DNA from: Archegozetes longisetosus
Taxonomy: Eukaryota; Arthropoda; Arachnida; Sarcoptiformes; Trhypochthoniidae
DNA: 64,000 nucleotides
Direction of reading: 5' to 3'
Assembly: GCA_018873245.2 (NCBI GenBank)
Contig: JAEMBT020000009.1
Location: forward strand, 9,877,288-9,941,287
Under the pieces are notes generated by a model. That model had not been told where the DNA came from, searched no databases, and was given only the letters and a program-made list of their open reading frames with translations. The position numbers and the translations under genes are program-made. Within the stretch, counting starts at the first letter, position 1; each line of letters starts with the position of its first letter. This document shows, piece by piece, positions 22,669 through 33,431 of this stretch.

Positions 22669-25600
22669 ATGACTGACCAACTCTGTCATGAGATATATTC
22701 TAATAGAACATATTCATTATTTCCTAATCAACCGATTAATAGGACTATCAGTATTTTAATCAGTAAAGAAATGCCATACATTACTTATGAGAGACAAGTT
22801 ATTGGTGAAGAGGTGAAGAATCGGGTTTGTGGTCCATTAATGGCTTTGATGAGAGAATTCATGGTTAAGGACAAAGTGAAGTAAGTCAATGAAGTTAATC
22901 GTGTCAAAGAATATCTATCCAGAAAAGGAATGCAATTGAACTTAATAATAGCTTTGATAAGACTTATAATCCTTCAAAAAAGTCCTTCAAGACTTAAATT
23001 TCATAAGACTTGACTGTCGCAACGTTCGCAACACTATTTAATGGAAATGAATAAGCTGATCAAAAACACCACTATTTGCAGATAAATTAAAAAAATTATG
23101 AGTCAAACTGTAGCCTAGATTCGGTTAACTATTTACATATCTTTTAATCATTGAGGTTGTCTTCCAGGTAAAATATGGATCAATTAGATAAAAATAAGAG
23201 ACAAGAAATATCGCTTTCTATAGAGAAAAAGTAAATAATCAGGATTGCTGCCGATTAAGGTGTTGAGTCATTGATTCATTGATAAATCTAATATCTTGAT
23301 TATATCTAATATACAAAATTTTGTTTATTAAATTTCTAGTCATTGATTTTCAGGGGTTGTATTTGAAATCTAGTTCCGTGTTAGCGCATTATATCAATGA
23401 AATGGCGGTATACCGTTGAAAACTAAATGATCTTTGAAAGCAACTAAATTGATGTGTGAGATGTATCGAATGGGTAATTTAAGTATTTATAAAATAATGG
23501 TCTATGTAAAAAGTTATGTCCGATAAGGTGACATTATTTTTGATGTTGTTTTTGTGTGACATGTTATTGCTGACAAATCGTTTATCTAACGTTTGAATAC
23601 ATCCAATACTTGTCTTCATTTGCTATCATTAATAATAGTGATATCAATCAATATTAACCGGTGATGGATATGTCTTCATGAGACAGTCATATAAGACATG
23701 TCATGTTATATGAATTTTACCGCGGATCAAATGCTTCAGAGGCTGCACGAAGTATCAATAGGGTGTACGAGAATGCTGTCACTGATAGGACTGTTCGGAG
23801 ATGGTTTGAGCAGTTCCGCGAAGGCGATGAAAGTCTTGAAGACAAAGAACGTTCCGGTCGACCACAAGAGGACATCACTACCACAGAGATGGGCAGAAGT
23901 CATGAGTCTCGATGGCGATTATATCATTGATTGATATCGTAAAATGGGTTTTATAAATAAAATTTGTTTTACTCAACTATCGAGCATAACTTTTTACACA
24001 GACCATTATATTCAATGACAAAAGTACATGTAAATTAAGGTGATCTTTGACCTCTGACACCGCATCGCGACATCTTGGTCTTACCCCTTCAACTTCTGAC
24101 ACTAGCTGATGACACTTCGCCTCATAACCAGTACATATTGCATCGATTAAATTACTATTTAACCTACCAAAATATTGAATCCAATCTAAATTTGGTTAGC
24201 TTGTATCAGATCAGATGCTATTGAACTGTTATATGAACCGAGTAAAGCAACATCATATTTACATAAGTAAGGCCAAGAGAGTGACGTTGTGTGTCGTAGG
24301 TCAGGTGATGAGGTTAAGTGAGTTATCGTTTTTCTATGCTTCTTGAGCTAACCTTAGAAATGTATTCACAATTTGCAGTCTGAGCAGATGCATCTGATAG
24401 AATGTGAGGAATCAATCGAAAACTCACAAGTGAACTCAACTATAACTCAACTAATCTAAGTATTTAATTTCAGAAATTTAGTACTTCGGCAGATGATAAT
24501 TCATTGTTATACCTCCTATCTAATTAAAGAACAAAGAATATAATTTCAATTGCATAAAAATGACTGATTGATGGTAGTCAAATGACTTATTAACCAATAA
24601 GTCGAATAAATAAAAAGTTATTAAAATATAAGTCTTAACGAAATGATTATTCGGTTGACAGTTTTTAATAATTTGTTTATATTTTTAAAAACCTTATGTC
24701 AACCATAGATTTAAAATAATGTGAAACAGGAATCAGATATGTGTGGGATTTGCTTTCTGCATTTAAATCTTACAAATTTAAATATACATTAGAATTATGT
24801 AGCAGAACATAAATTCTTAGATTTTAATTTAACCGCAACAAATTTGATTAAAATTTTTCTGCAACAATTCGTCAAATTATTGGTCAGATCAACCATAATA
24901 TTTATATTAATGGCCAAAAATCTAACACAACTATCAATTTAATAACTTCCAAAACTTGTATATTTGAACAATTCTTCAAAATCTTTAGAAAAGTATTAGA
25001 AAAAAATTGTCTTAATACAAATTTTCTATATCTAAAACAGTTAGCGATAGGATGAATTAAACTTTGATCGTGTATTTTTAATTTGAATCATTTATATCTT
25101 TTATGATAAAGCATAAGAGTGTTCACGGTTGATGATTTTGAGTCATCTTATGAGGCGATCAGGAGTGGTATCTTTGATAATACGTGGGACATCGTGATGC
25201 ATCCAACTTCACCATTCAAACAGGTTGCAAATTATCTCAATGAAGGCATTATCAAAATGAGCCAACCCATAGGATATCGTGCAATGGGACATGTCATATC
25301 TTTGACTAAACCAGGTGTTAGACCTGAATTTATCTATTTTCTCGGTTTCGAGCCACCAGTTTGGATAGTGTTGGGTATTACTCTTATACTCCTCTGTTTA
25401 TTCATGGCTTTATTGAAGAAAAATATCAGAACCTTCTTCGATAATATTTGGCAATTTTCTGCGGTTTTACTTTCGGACATAATGACAAGAGTTCCGGAGT
25501 CTATTCGCGAAAGTTTCATAATTGGTATTTGGTTATTTATGGGTGGAGTGGTGTTATTCAGTGGATTCACAGGTTGTATTCATGGTTTTATGATTAAGAA

Positions 25601-26304
25601 AACTCCCATTCAGAAAATTGATTCTTGGAATGATTTGCATGAGATGTGGAACTATAGGAAAATCATTGTTGGCGTACCTGGTCACTTTCATGATTTTGCA
25701 ATGAACGATCAATCAGAAATGGCTCAAGATTTCAGGTCAAGAATGATTGTCTATTCAAAGCAAAACCTTGGCGATGATAATTTTTATGAAAACATTATGG
25801 ATATGTCATCTACAGACAAGTACGTGTATATTGGTCCATACAACAGGTTGAAATATCTCAAAATGAATTCAAAACGTGTTCGAGAAAAGAGAGAAAGGCA
25901 AGTGTTCAGGAATGGAGTCGACCTCCACATATCACAATCTGGTTGTGGAACATTACATTATGGTTTGGTTGCTGTGAATAATCAGAAAACCAATATGACA
26001 ACAATGAACAGGACGTAAGAACTAGTCTTCAATTTGTATGTATATTAAGTTTAATTGATTTTTCAGCATAACTCAGTTAAGAGAGAGTGGAATTTATAAT
26101 CATTGGGTCAAACAAACGACGCAAAGTACTGATTGGGTTGAGGAAGAAGATACTCAATTAGTTAATGAAGTGAAACCCTTAACTTTGGAAAACTTGAGTG
26201 GAGTTTTCAAAGTTTTGATTTATGGAATGACTCTAAGCATTACTGTTTTCATTATGGAATGGATTCACTACTTGTTTGTGAACAAAAACAAATATAAACT
26301 CTAA
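22669..26304 (+). CDS. IR-1: ionotropic-receptor-like channel, three exons, open
   Basis: Exons 22669-22880, 25118-26014 and 26067-26304 join in frame with GT..AG introns of 2237 and 52 nt and give 448 residues. Exon 1 and the start of exon 2 form the first ligand-binding lobe (VKNRVCGPLMALMREFMVKD; NTWDIVMHPT; MSQPIGYRAMGHVISLTKPG). Then come M1 (PVWIVLGITLILLCLFMALL), a pore helix (FFDNIWQFSAVLLSD), M3 (IIGIWLFMGGVVLFSGFTGC), the second lobe (IQKIDSWNDLHEMWNYRKII) and in exon 3 M4 (FKVLIYGMTLSITVFIMEWI) with a short tail. This order is that of iGluR/IR channels. The glutamate-binding arginine and the SYTANLAAF pore motif are not present, which points to a divergent IR, not a synaptic receptor. 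No signal peptide or amino-terminal domain is seen, so an upstream exon may be missing. The start chosen is the ATG shared with IR-2. Confidence 0.82.
23497..24006 (+). mobile_element. Internally deleted mariner in IR-1 intron 1
   Basis: Ends ATGGTCTATGTAAAAAGTTA and near-exact inverse, TA on each side (23495-23496, 24007-24008), 510 bp. It keeps the transposase start (LYEFYRGSNASEAARSINRV, then RTVRRWFEQFREGDESLEDK) and, in another frame, the last residues SLPQRWAEVMSLDGDYIID before a stop, so the middle has been deleted. The IR-2 intron has the empty TA site at 34580-34581. Confidence 0.85.
24009..25117 (+). other. Rest of IR-1 intron 1
   Basis: Intronic sequence matching the IR-2 intron; no further gene or element seen. 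It ends at the acceptor CATAAG before exon 2. Confidence 0.55.
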
Positions 26305-26462
26305 ACTATTCAAATAATTGTTTCTTGATTTGATTTTTGAATTTTATTTCGCACAGTTAAGAAACCAATTTTATGCAAAGACACACTTAATAGGATGTAC
26401 TCATCAGATAAATGAATAAATGTTGTATCAATTAATATCATTTTGAGACTGTTAATACTTAT

Positions 26463-26840
26463 AAAGCGGATCCTCGTTATTTTTAACCTGCTTCTGCCAA
26501 GAAACTGTTCAAAATAGCGAGTTTTCAAAATGGCCGGCATATCGAAAAAAAAGTCCGAAATAAAGATTTCGCTCACAATGCAATATTTGAGTGATTAACA
26601 CTAAGATTTTATTTAGATTAGGGTTCAGATTCGAGGCTCGTTTACGAATTTCTGGAACATGGACTGCTCATCAGTATTAATAATGATTTTTGTGAAAATT
26701 TGTTGTCTTGTTATATCTTGAAACTATTCGATAAATATTTCAAAATAAAGAGGTACACAATAATATAGGCTGATGCTCAAATTGGTTAAAAATACTGAGG
26801 ATTTCAAAGTAAGCTGTTTCAAAATATCGAGTCTCTTCTG
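26463..26840. mobile_element. pogo/Tigger-like MITE in IR-1 3' flank
   Basis: About 378 bp, with one end GGATCCTCGTTATTTTTAAC and the other TTTCAAAATATCGAGTCTCT then TCTG, TA at the right end. The orthologous copy at 31857-32223 preserves the ends better. Absent from the flanks of IR-3, IR-4 and IR-5. Confidence 0.65.
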
Positions 26841-27281
26841 TATCTATTTTGTGCTAAGAATCATGTTATTAAGTATTATGGAATGTGTGTTTTATGTACT
26901 TAATTAATAATTATTTGATAATTCGTGAATTGAAATAATTTTCAAAATTATTTCTAATTTTATTCAATGATGATAATTAGCGAATAATAAAATTTTGTTT
27001 CCAATCAATATATCTTTAGCTTAAACTAAACCTAAAATTAGAATTAAATCTAAGTTATAAAATAATTTGACACAAATGATGTATTACACAGTTATTATTG
27101 GATTCATTCTTCATCACTAGTTTGAAAAAGTATTTGTTCACTTGACACAGAATCCAACAATAAATAAATTGATTGTATTAATCTATTTCCCTTTAATATC
27201 AAGTTTTTAAATTTTTAACTGAATCATAAACTCTGATAATTTAGTTGAGTTTGTTATTGAATAAATGTTCTTCAACTAAGT

Positions 27282-27417
27282 ATACTCAAAACTCATTTTT
27301 GTTACAAATGTCAAAAATAAAAGGCTCTTCTCATATATGAGTATAGAAAGATGTGTTCACTTTTATGTACAGATTTCGGAAACAGAATGCGTACACACAA
27401 ATGTGTTTTAAGTGTAT
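27282..27417. mobile_element. Short MITE, left-arm copy
   Basis: Ends ATACTCAAAACTCATTTTTG and inverse ..GTTTTAAGTGTAT. Orthologous to 31254-31409, so it was present before the inverted duplication formed. Confidence 0.65.
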
Positions 27418-27640
27418 CCATCTTTAAGTTAAATAAGTTTTAGAAAAATATTATTAGTAATCACTAGTTATTGTTAACTAAAGCATTGCTAAGTAATCTT
27501 AAGAGAACTGTTTCACTCAATCGAGATATTGCTTCAATCAGATCAGTCTTGATTCATGCTGTTTGAGCTCGAGTTTAAAGCCTCCACAGCTGAATTTATT
27601 GAATTGAGTTTTCCAAATTAAAATCTTTTCAATTAGATAC
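27418..27640 (+). repeat. IR-1 3' flank
   Basis: Carries the conserved word TCAATCGAGATATTGCTTCA, found in inverse form after IR-2, IR-4, IR-5 and at 13.9 kb. No gene seen. Confidence 0.6.
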
Positions 27641-27840
27641 AAGTTGTATTGCATGTTCATAAAAATTATACTAAACAGCTGGTGGATTGCCTTAAAAACA
27701 AATTATTAACAAAGGAAAGTACTGAAGAAACATTATCAAAACTCAGTAATCAAATAGGTTTACTTATAGCACAGGTATCCTCGTATTTACTATACAATTT
27801 AAATTACAAAACAAACGAGAGACTATCAAAGCGTTGCTCA
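27641..27840 (+). pseudogene. Gene Y fragment, left arm
   Basis: Open frame HVHKNYTKQLVDCLKNKLLT, then KESTEETLSKLSNQIGLLIA and QVSSYLLYNLNYKTNERL. It matches the right-arm copy (30266-31110, minus strand) and stops where the transposase remnant begins. Function unknown. Confidence 0.5.
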
Positions 27841-27884
27841 TAATTTGTTCAATGATACTTATATTTAAGTCATCACTGACACCT

Positions 27885-29007
27885 AAAACTGACCAACTTC
27901 GTGAAAGCATAACTGACCAAGATCAGAGAGCGTTTATAAAATGTCACCTGTTGTTGCGTGATACACCTAGTGAAATTTACGATATGCTACAAAAAATCAC
28001 CAAATCTAAATGTTTATCTCAAGCAACTATATATAGATTATACAGCCAGTACAAGGCTGGAGAACGAACCCACACCGAACGTAAGCCAGGACCAGGTACA
28101 CCAGGAACACAAGCACTGATGACAAATTGGAGCAACTACAAAACCTGTTAATCAAAGAGGATGATTGGACAGAAATCGAGTTAAAATATGAATAGGGTGT
28201 TAGCCAATCAACAGTGTCACGTATGCTGGAAGAATTTGGGGCACGAAAAATTGCTAGTCGTTGGGTACCCCATGCTCTTACTATTGAAAATAAAGAAAAG
28301 CGATCGGAATTTTGTGAAAAATCTTTTATATGTTTCGAGCCTCATTTGATATGCTAGAACGTATTATTGCTATTGATGAATCGTGGTTAAGAAGTTATGA
28401 CCCAGAAGGTGCTAGATCAGCAAAAAGTTGGTGCTTACCTGGACAAAAGCCGTAAATACATAATGTTAATTTTTTAAAAAATTTAAAATATGCTAGTGAA
28501 GCTATTTTTGTATCTAGGCCAATCAAAGTTGGCTCAACAATGGGAGACTGGAAGCTAATGATAATAGCGGATGTACATCAAAATCGGATAATCGCTTACA
28601 AAATATTAGCAAAAAATAAAAATGTCAACCACGAAGTTTATTTGCAATTTTTAGAGGAAGTCTTGCATCCAGCAGTCAGAGAGATGCGTATTCGCTCTCC
28701 ACTAATTATCCAAGGCAATGCTACATCACATGGACATGCCGATGTCACTTCTTTCTATAGTCGACATCGATGGGCCCTTTTTAAACATCCCCCTTATAGC
28801 CCCGATCTTAGTTCGCTTGATTATAGTATCTTTGTTAAAATAAAGAAGCCATATAAAGGTTTCAGATTTACAAGTGAGCAAGACCTAATTCGTGCCTATG
28901 AAAGTACTATTCGCGATATCAATAAAAGAAACGATGCTACCGGTATATCCAAACTTCCTGAGGGCTGGGAGCAAGTCACTCAAAGTTGTAGAGAGTATAT
29001 TGTATAA
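27885..29007 (+). pseudogene. Tc1/mariner transposase, nearly complete but broken
   Basis: N-terminal DNA-binding part: DQDQRAFIKCHLLLRDTPSE, YRLYSQYKAGERTHTERKPG. Middle: SQSTVSRMLEEFGARKIASR, ENKEKRSEFCEKSF. First catalytic aspartate in RIIAIDESWLRSYDPEGARS (about 28362). From 28482 an open frame carries GDWKLMIIADVHQNRIIAYK, RSPLIIQGNATSHGHADVTS and HPPYSPDLSSLDYSIF to a stop at 29007. The second aspartate, expected before NATSH, reads glycine (GGC), a one-base change from GAC, and the third lies 35 residues on (DD34D-like spacing). Frames also change near 28140 and 28330 and a stop lies at about 28454, so it is inactive. It sits at the centre of the inverted duplication. Terminal repeats were not found. 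Confidence 0.78.
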
Positions 29008-29139
29008 TCATAATATCATTTATAAAATATAATAAAAACTTCTTGAAAATCAGAATTCTTAATGTTTCTGAATACATGTATTATATTAATTATATCAATA
29101 ATAAAAAGAGGAGGCAATATCGAAAGTCAAAGACGGACT

Positions 29140-30125
29140 ACACAAAAAATATTGGATGGTTTCTACTTGATTGCAAACGCAGTCCTCGAGAAGTCGTTTC
29201 TTCACTCAGTTTTATAACTTGATCAAAGCTCTCTCGATCGCTATGATTATCTTATTTACTTGTTTTACGATTCGTTTTCAATTATTTGTCTGAAAAACCA
29301 CTCATTGCCATTAATGAACTATTTATATTCATCCGAGTTACAGAGAATAAAGTGGAGATCTTCAGCAGCAGATTAAAGACTGACAAATGTCCGACACAGA
29401 ATGCATGAAATTTTTAATCGTGATTGTTGTAAGTATTATGTAAATTTTAATAGTGAATTCGAAATTATGAAAAACAAATTGGACTACAAATTTTCCTATT
29501 CGAGGAATTCACAATTTAAAGATAGGATTAATTTCATTTGTTATTTATAATTTTCTTCAATTATATTTTTTGACTTTCACAGAAATAGAATTGGAAATTG
29601 CCGAAACGTTTGATGGAATTCAAAATTCTGCAACCCTGATTAAGCATTTCATCAATATGGAACAATGTACGACGATTTGGCCAATTTCATCTATGATAAC
29701 AAATTTTATACTCTCAAACAAGTCAATAGCACATTAACCAAACCTTCGTTTAAAATTTACTTTCATCACATCTGGAATCTGAAAGATTACGAAATTTTTT
29801 CTCAAGTATTAGTCAGTATTGACGAATTCCTCGAATTTAATGTAAGTCTAAATGAATTTAGGTTAATCCGAATAACTTTATTACTTATGATTTTATTTTT
29901 CAGTTACGACTCATTCTTAGTGAATATACATTTGATGGACTTCATTCTCAGCTTTACGATCTGACTAAAGACAATATATCATCTATTATTAAGAGTTTCG
30001 AAGCCGAATACTTCCAATTTTGTTTTCTCTACCGAAAGAGGATCTGGAAAAGAAGCGAAAACTTTATGATTATTTCTTGAATGAATATAATCCATAATCC
30101 TTCACTTGTATCTTCATTTTTTTGT
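29140..30125 (+). pseudogene. Gene X, copy B
   Basis: A direct repeat of 18936-20097. It has the same exon structure, but the first donor reads AT, not GT (about 29522), and a one-base deletion near 30020 shifts the last exon (QFCFLYRKR in place of QFSFSLPKE). The central frame YDDLANFIYDNKFYTLKQVN is intact. Less preserved than copy A. Confidence 0.6.
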
Positions 30126-30265
30126 CTTCGAGACTGATTTTATAATTTTTGTATGTTTTCCAAACAAATTCCGTTTATGTTTGATGTACTTATTTTATTA
30201 TTATTACCAATCTATAAAAAGCTCAAAAATATCATTTGATATAAGCTCATGTCCAATCTATCTTC

Positions 30266-31110
30266 TTACTTATTTCTTACTTCTTTAATTATGATATGTT
30301 TAGCCATTTCTTCAATTTCATTTTTCGTAATAAAGCATACCTTATTACTATCATCTCGCTTTAATAGCTCATCGTTTGTTTTGTAATTTAAATTGTATAG
30401 TAAATACGGGGATACCTGTGCTATAAGTAAACCTATTTGATCATTAACCCTTCGTCACAACTATGGAGTAAAATGTTCCCAAGTTTCACTTTAAAAATCT
30501 CGCTAAAATCAACAGAATGTCGTCATTTCTTGAAAATTTAGCTATTCCTCAGTCATATATCTGACTATAAATCACAAAAATCCTGATTAATCTGGAATTA
30601 TAACTTTATTTTAAAAAATTATTTTCTGGTAACATGTCTTTGTGAGGACAGAAATTCCCCCTAATATCGCAGTGCTTTGTGTTTACTATATGTGTCGCAG
30701 CGCTGTAATGTCGCTACTAGTAATTGAACAGCTGATGACGCTGTAGCAGATAATAACTAGAATTAAATTAATTAATTAATGAAAACATTGAAAATAAGGA
30801 CTAATTTTGATTCTGAAAACATTCCGGACTAACCTGGAACAGATATAAAGTGTGGAAGACGTGGGGTAACATTTTACCCCACAGTTAATTTTACGTTTTC
30901 AGAAGTTAAGTTGTGACGAAGGGTTAAGTATTGATAATATTTCTTCAGTTTTTTCCTTTCTTAATAATTTATTTTCAAAGCAATCTACGGGCTGTTTGGT
31001 ATAATTTTCATGAACATACAATACAACTTGTGTCTTATTGAAAAGACTTGAATTTGGAAAATTCCAATTTAGTAAAGTTAGCTGTAGAGGCTTTGAACTC
31101 GAACTCACAC
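30266..31110 (-). pseudogene. Gene Y, right arm, split by a piggyBac-type MITE
   Basis: Minus strand. The upstream part (about 31110-30928) reads VVLYVHENYTKQPVDCFENK and LLRKEKTEEILSI. After the MITE at 30448-30923 the frame resumes in register: QIGLLIAQVSPYLLYNLNYK, TNDELLKRDDSNKVCFITKN and EIEEMAKHIIIKEVRNK, stop at 30266-30268. Removing one TTAA copy with the element restores the left-arm register, so the insertion broke a formerly open frame. Its 3' end lies just past the 3' end of gene X, tail to tail. No domain recognised; further 5' exons not found. Confidence 0.55.
30448..30923. mobile_element. piggyBac-type MITE, second family
   Basis: 476 bp, ends CCCTTCGTCACAACT and exact inverse, TTAA at 30444-30447 and 30924-30927. 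It shares the CCCTTCG start and TGGGGTA-like subterminal words with the 2661/9463 family, but its next bases differ. The left arm at about 27750 has the matching empty site. Confidence 0.88.
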
Positions 31111-31253
31111 AGAATGAATCAAGACTGATCTGATTAAAGCAATATCTCGATTGAGTGAAACAGTTCTCTTAAGATTACTTAGCAATGCATTAGTTTACAA
31201 TAACTAGTAAAAACTAATAATATTTTTCTAAAACGTTTTTAACTTAAAAATGG

Positions 31254-31409
31254 ATACACTTAAAACTCATTTTTGTGTACACATTCCTTTTCTGAAATCT
31301 GTACACTAAAACGACGTGTACACAAAAGTGAGTATATCTTTCTATACTCATATATGAGAAGAGCCTTTTATTTTTGACATTAGTACACAAAAATGAATTT
31401 TGAGTGTAT
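31254..31409. mobile_element. Short MITE, right-arm copy
   Basis: 156 bp with ends ATACACTTAAAACTCATTTT and ..AAAATGAATTTTGAGTGTAT, inverted with two differences over about 27 bases. The flanks of IR-4 and IR-5 lack it. Confidence 0.72.
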
Positions 31410-31856
31410 TTAGCTGAAGAACATTTATTCAATGACAAACTCTAAACTAAACTATCAGAGTTTATGATTAAGTTCAAAGTTTAAGAACTCGATATTAAAG
31501 TCAAATAGACTGAAACAATCAATTTATTTATTGTTGAATTCTGTGTCAAGTGAACAAATACTTTTGCAAACTAGTGGTGAAGAATGAATACAATAATAAC
31601 TGTGTAATACATCATTTGTATCAAATTACCATTTTATAACTTTCATTTAATTCCAATTTGTGGTTTAGTTTAAGCAACAGATGTATTGATTGGGAAAATA
31701 TACTTTTATTATTCTCTAATTATTATCGTTGAATGAAATTAGAAATAATTTTGAAAAATATTTTAATTCACGAATTGTTAAATAATTATTATTTGAGTGC
31801 ATAAAAATGCACATTCAATAATACTTAATAACATTATTCTTAGTGCAAAATAAATA

Positions 31857-32223
31857 CAGTAGAGACTTGATATTTTGAAATCTTCAGTATTTTTAACCAA
31901 TTTGAGCATCAGTCTATATTATCGTGTACCTCTTTATTTTGAAATATCCGCCGAATAGTTTCAAGATATAATAACACATCATATTTTCACAAAAAATCAC
32001 TATTATTAATACTGCTTAGCAGTTCATATTCCAAATATTCGTGGATGAGCCTCAAATCTGAATCCTGATCTAAATAAAATCTTTGTTAACCATTCAAATA
32101 TTGCATTTTGAACGAAACCTTTATTTCGGACTTTTTCCAATGTGCTAGCTATATTGAAAATTCGCTATTTTGAACAAAAATTCTTGGCAGAAGCAGGTTC
32201 AAAATAACGAGGGTTCACCGTTG
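31857..32223. mobile_element. pogo/Tigger-like MITE in IR-2 3' flank
   Basis: 367 bp between TA duplications (31855-31856, 32224-32225). Starts CAGTAGAGACTTGATATTTT and ends AAAATAACGAGGGTTCACCG then TTG. The CA start with a CGTTATTTTGAA-type inner repeat resembles pogo/Tigger ends. No transposase. Confidence 0.7.
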
Positions 32224-33431
32224 TAGAAACAGTTATTTGAACAGTTTAAAGTTTATATTTAATTTTTTTCACGAACAAGTAGTGAATCCATTCCATAATG
32301 AAAACAGTAATGCTTAGAGTCATTCCATAAATCAAAACTTTGAAAACTCCACTCAGGTTTTCCAAAGTTAAGGGTTTCACGTCTTTAACCAATTGATTAT
32401 CTTCTTGCTCAACCCAATCAGTACTTTGCATCGTTTTTTGACCCAATGATCATAAATTCCACTTTCTCTTAACTGAGTTATACTGAAAAATTAATTAAAC
32501 TTAATGTACAGACAAAATGAAAACTTGTGCTTACGTTCTGTTCATTGTTGTCATATTAGTTTTCTGATTATTCACAACAACCAAACTATATGGCAATGTT
32601 CCACAACCAGATTGTGATATGTGAAGGTCGACTCCATTCTCGAACATCTGTTTTTCTCTCTTCTCTTGAATATGTTTTGAATTCATTTTGAGATATTTCA
32701 ACCTTTCGTATGGAGCAATATACACGTACTTGTCTGTAGATGACATATCCATAATGGTTTCATAAAAATTATCATCGCCAATGTTTTTCATTGAATAAAC
32801 AATCATTCTTGACTTGAAATCTTGAGCCATTTCTGATTGATCGTTCATTGCAAAATCATAAAAGTGACCAAGTTCACCAACAATGATTTTCCTATAGTTC
32901 CACATCTCATGCAAATCATTCCAAGAATCAATTTTCTGAATAGGAGTTTTCTTGATCATGAAACCATGAATACAACCCGTGAATCCACTGAATAACACTA
33001 CTCCACCCATCAATAACCAAATACCAATTATGAAACTTTCACGAATTGACTTCGGAACTCTTGTCATTATGTCCGAAAGTAAAACAGCGGAAAATTGCCA
33101 AATATTATCGAAGAAGGTTCTGATATTTTTCTTCAATAAAGCCATGAATAAACAGAGGAGTATAAGAGTAATACCCAACACTATCCAAACTGGTGGCTCG
33201 AAACCGAGAAAATAGATAAATTCAGGTCTAACACCTGGTTTAGTCAAAGATATAATGTGTCCCATTGAACGATATCCTATGGGTTGGCTTATTTTGATAA
33301 TGCCTTCTTCGAGATAATCTTTAACCATTCCAAATAGTGAAGTTGGATGCATCGCGATATCCCATGTATTATCAAAGATACCACTCCTAATCGCCTCATA
33401 AAGTGACCCAAAATCACCAACCGTAAACACT

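Larger units (their letters stand above)
20760..27840 (+). repeat. Left arm of the large inverted duplication
   Basis: Read forward, this arm matches the reverse complement of 30930-39500: outer flank (20930-21120 against 39160-39380), IR 5' flank, three IR exons, introns, 3' flank and gene Y piece, in the same order. Differences are mostly transposon insertions private to one arm. Confidence 0.85.

Noticed and set aside
25334-25570. Minus-strand 78-codon frame, also seen opposite IR-2 (32979-33215) and IR-3 (42820-43056)
   Set aside because: It is the antisense of the highly conserved M1-M3 coding region. Its conservation follows from the IR sequence.
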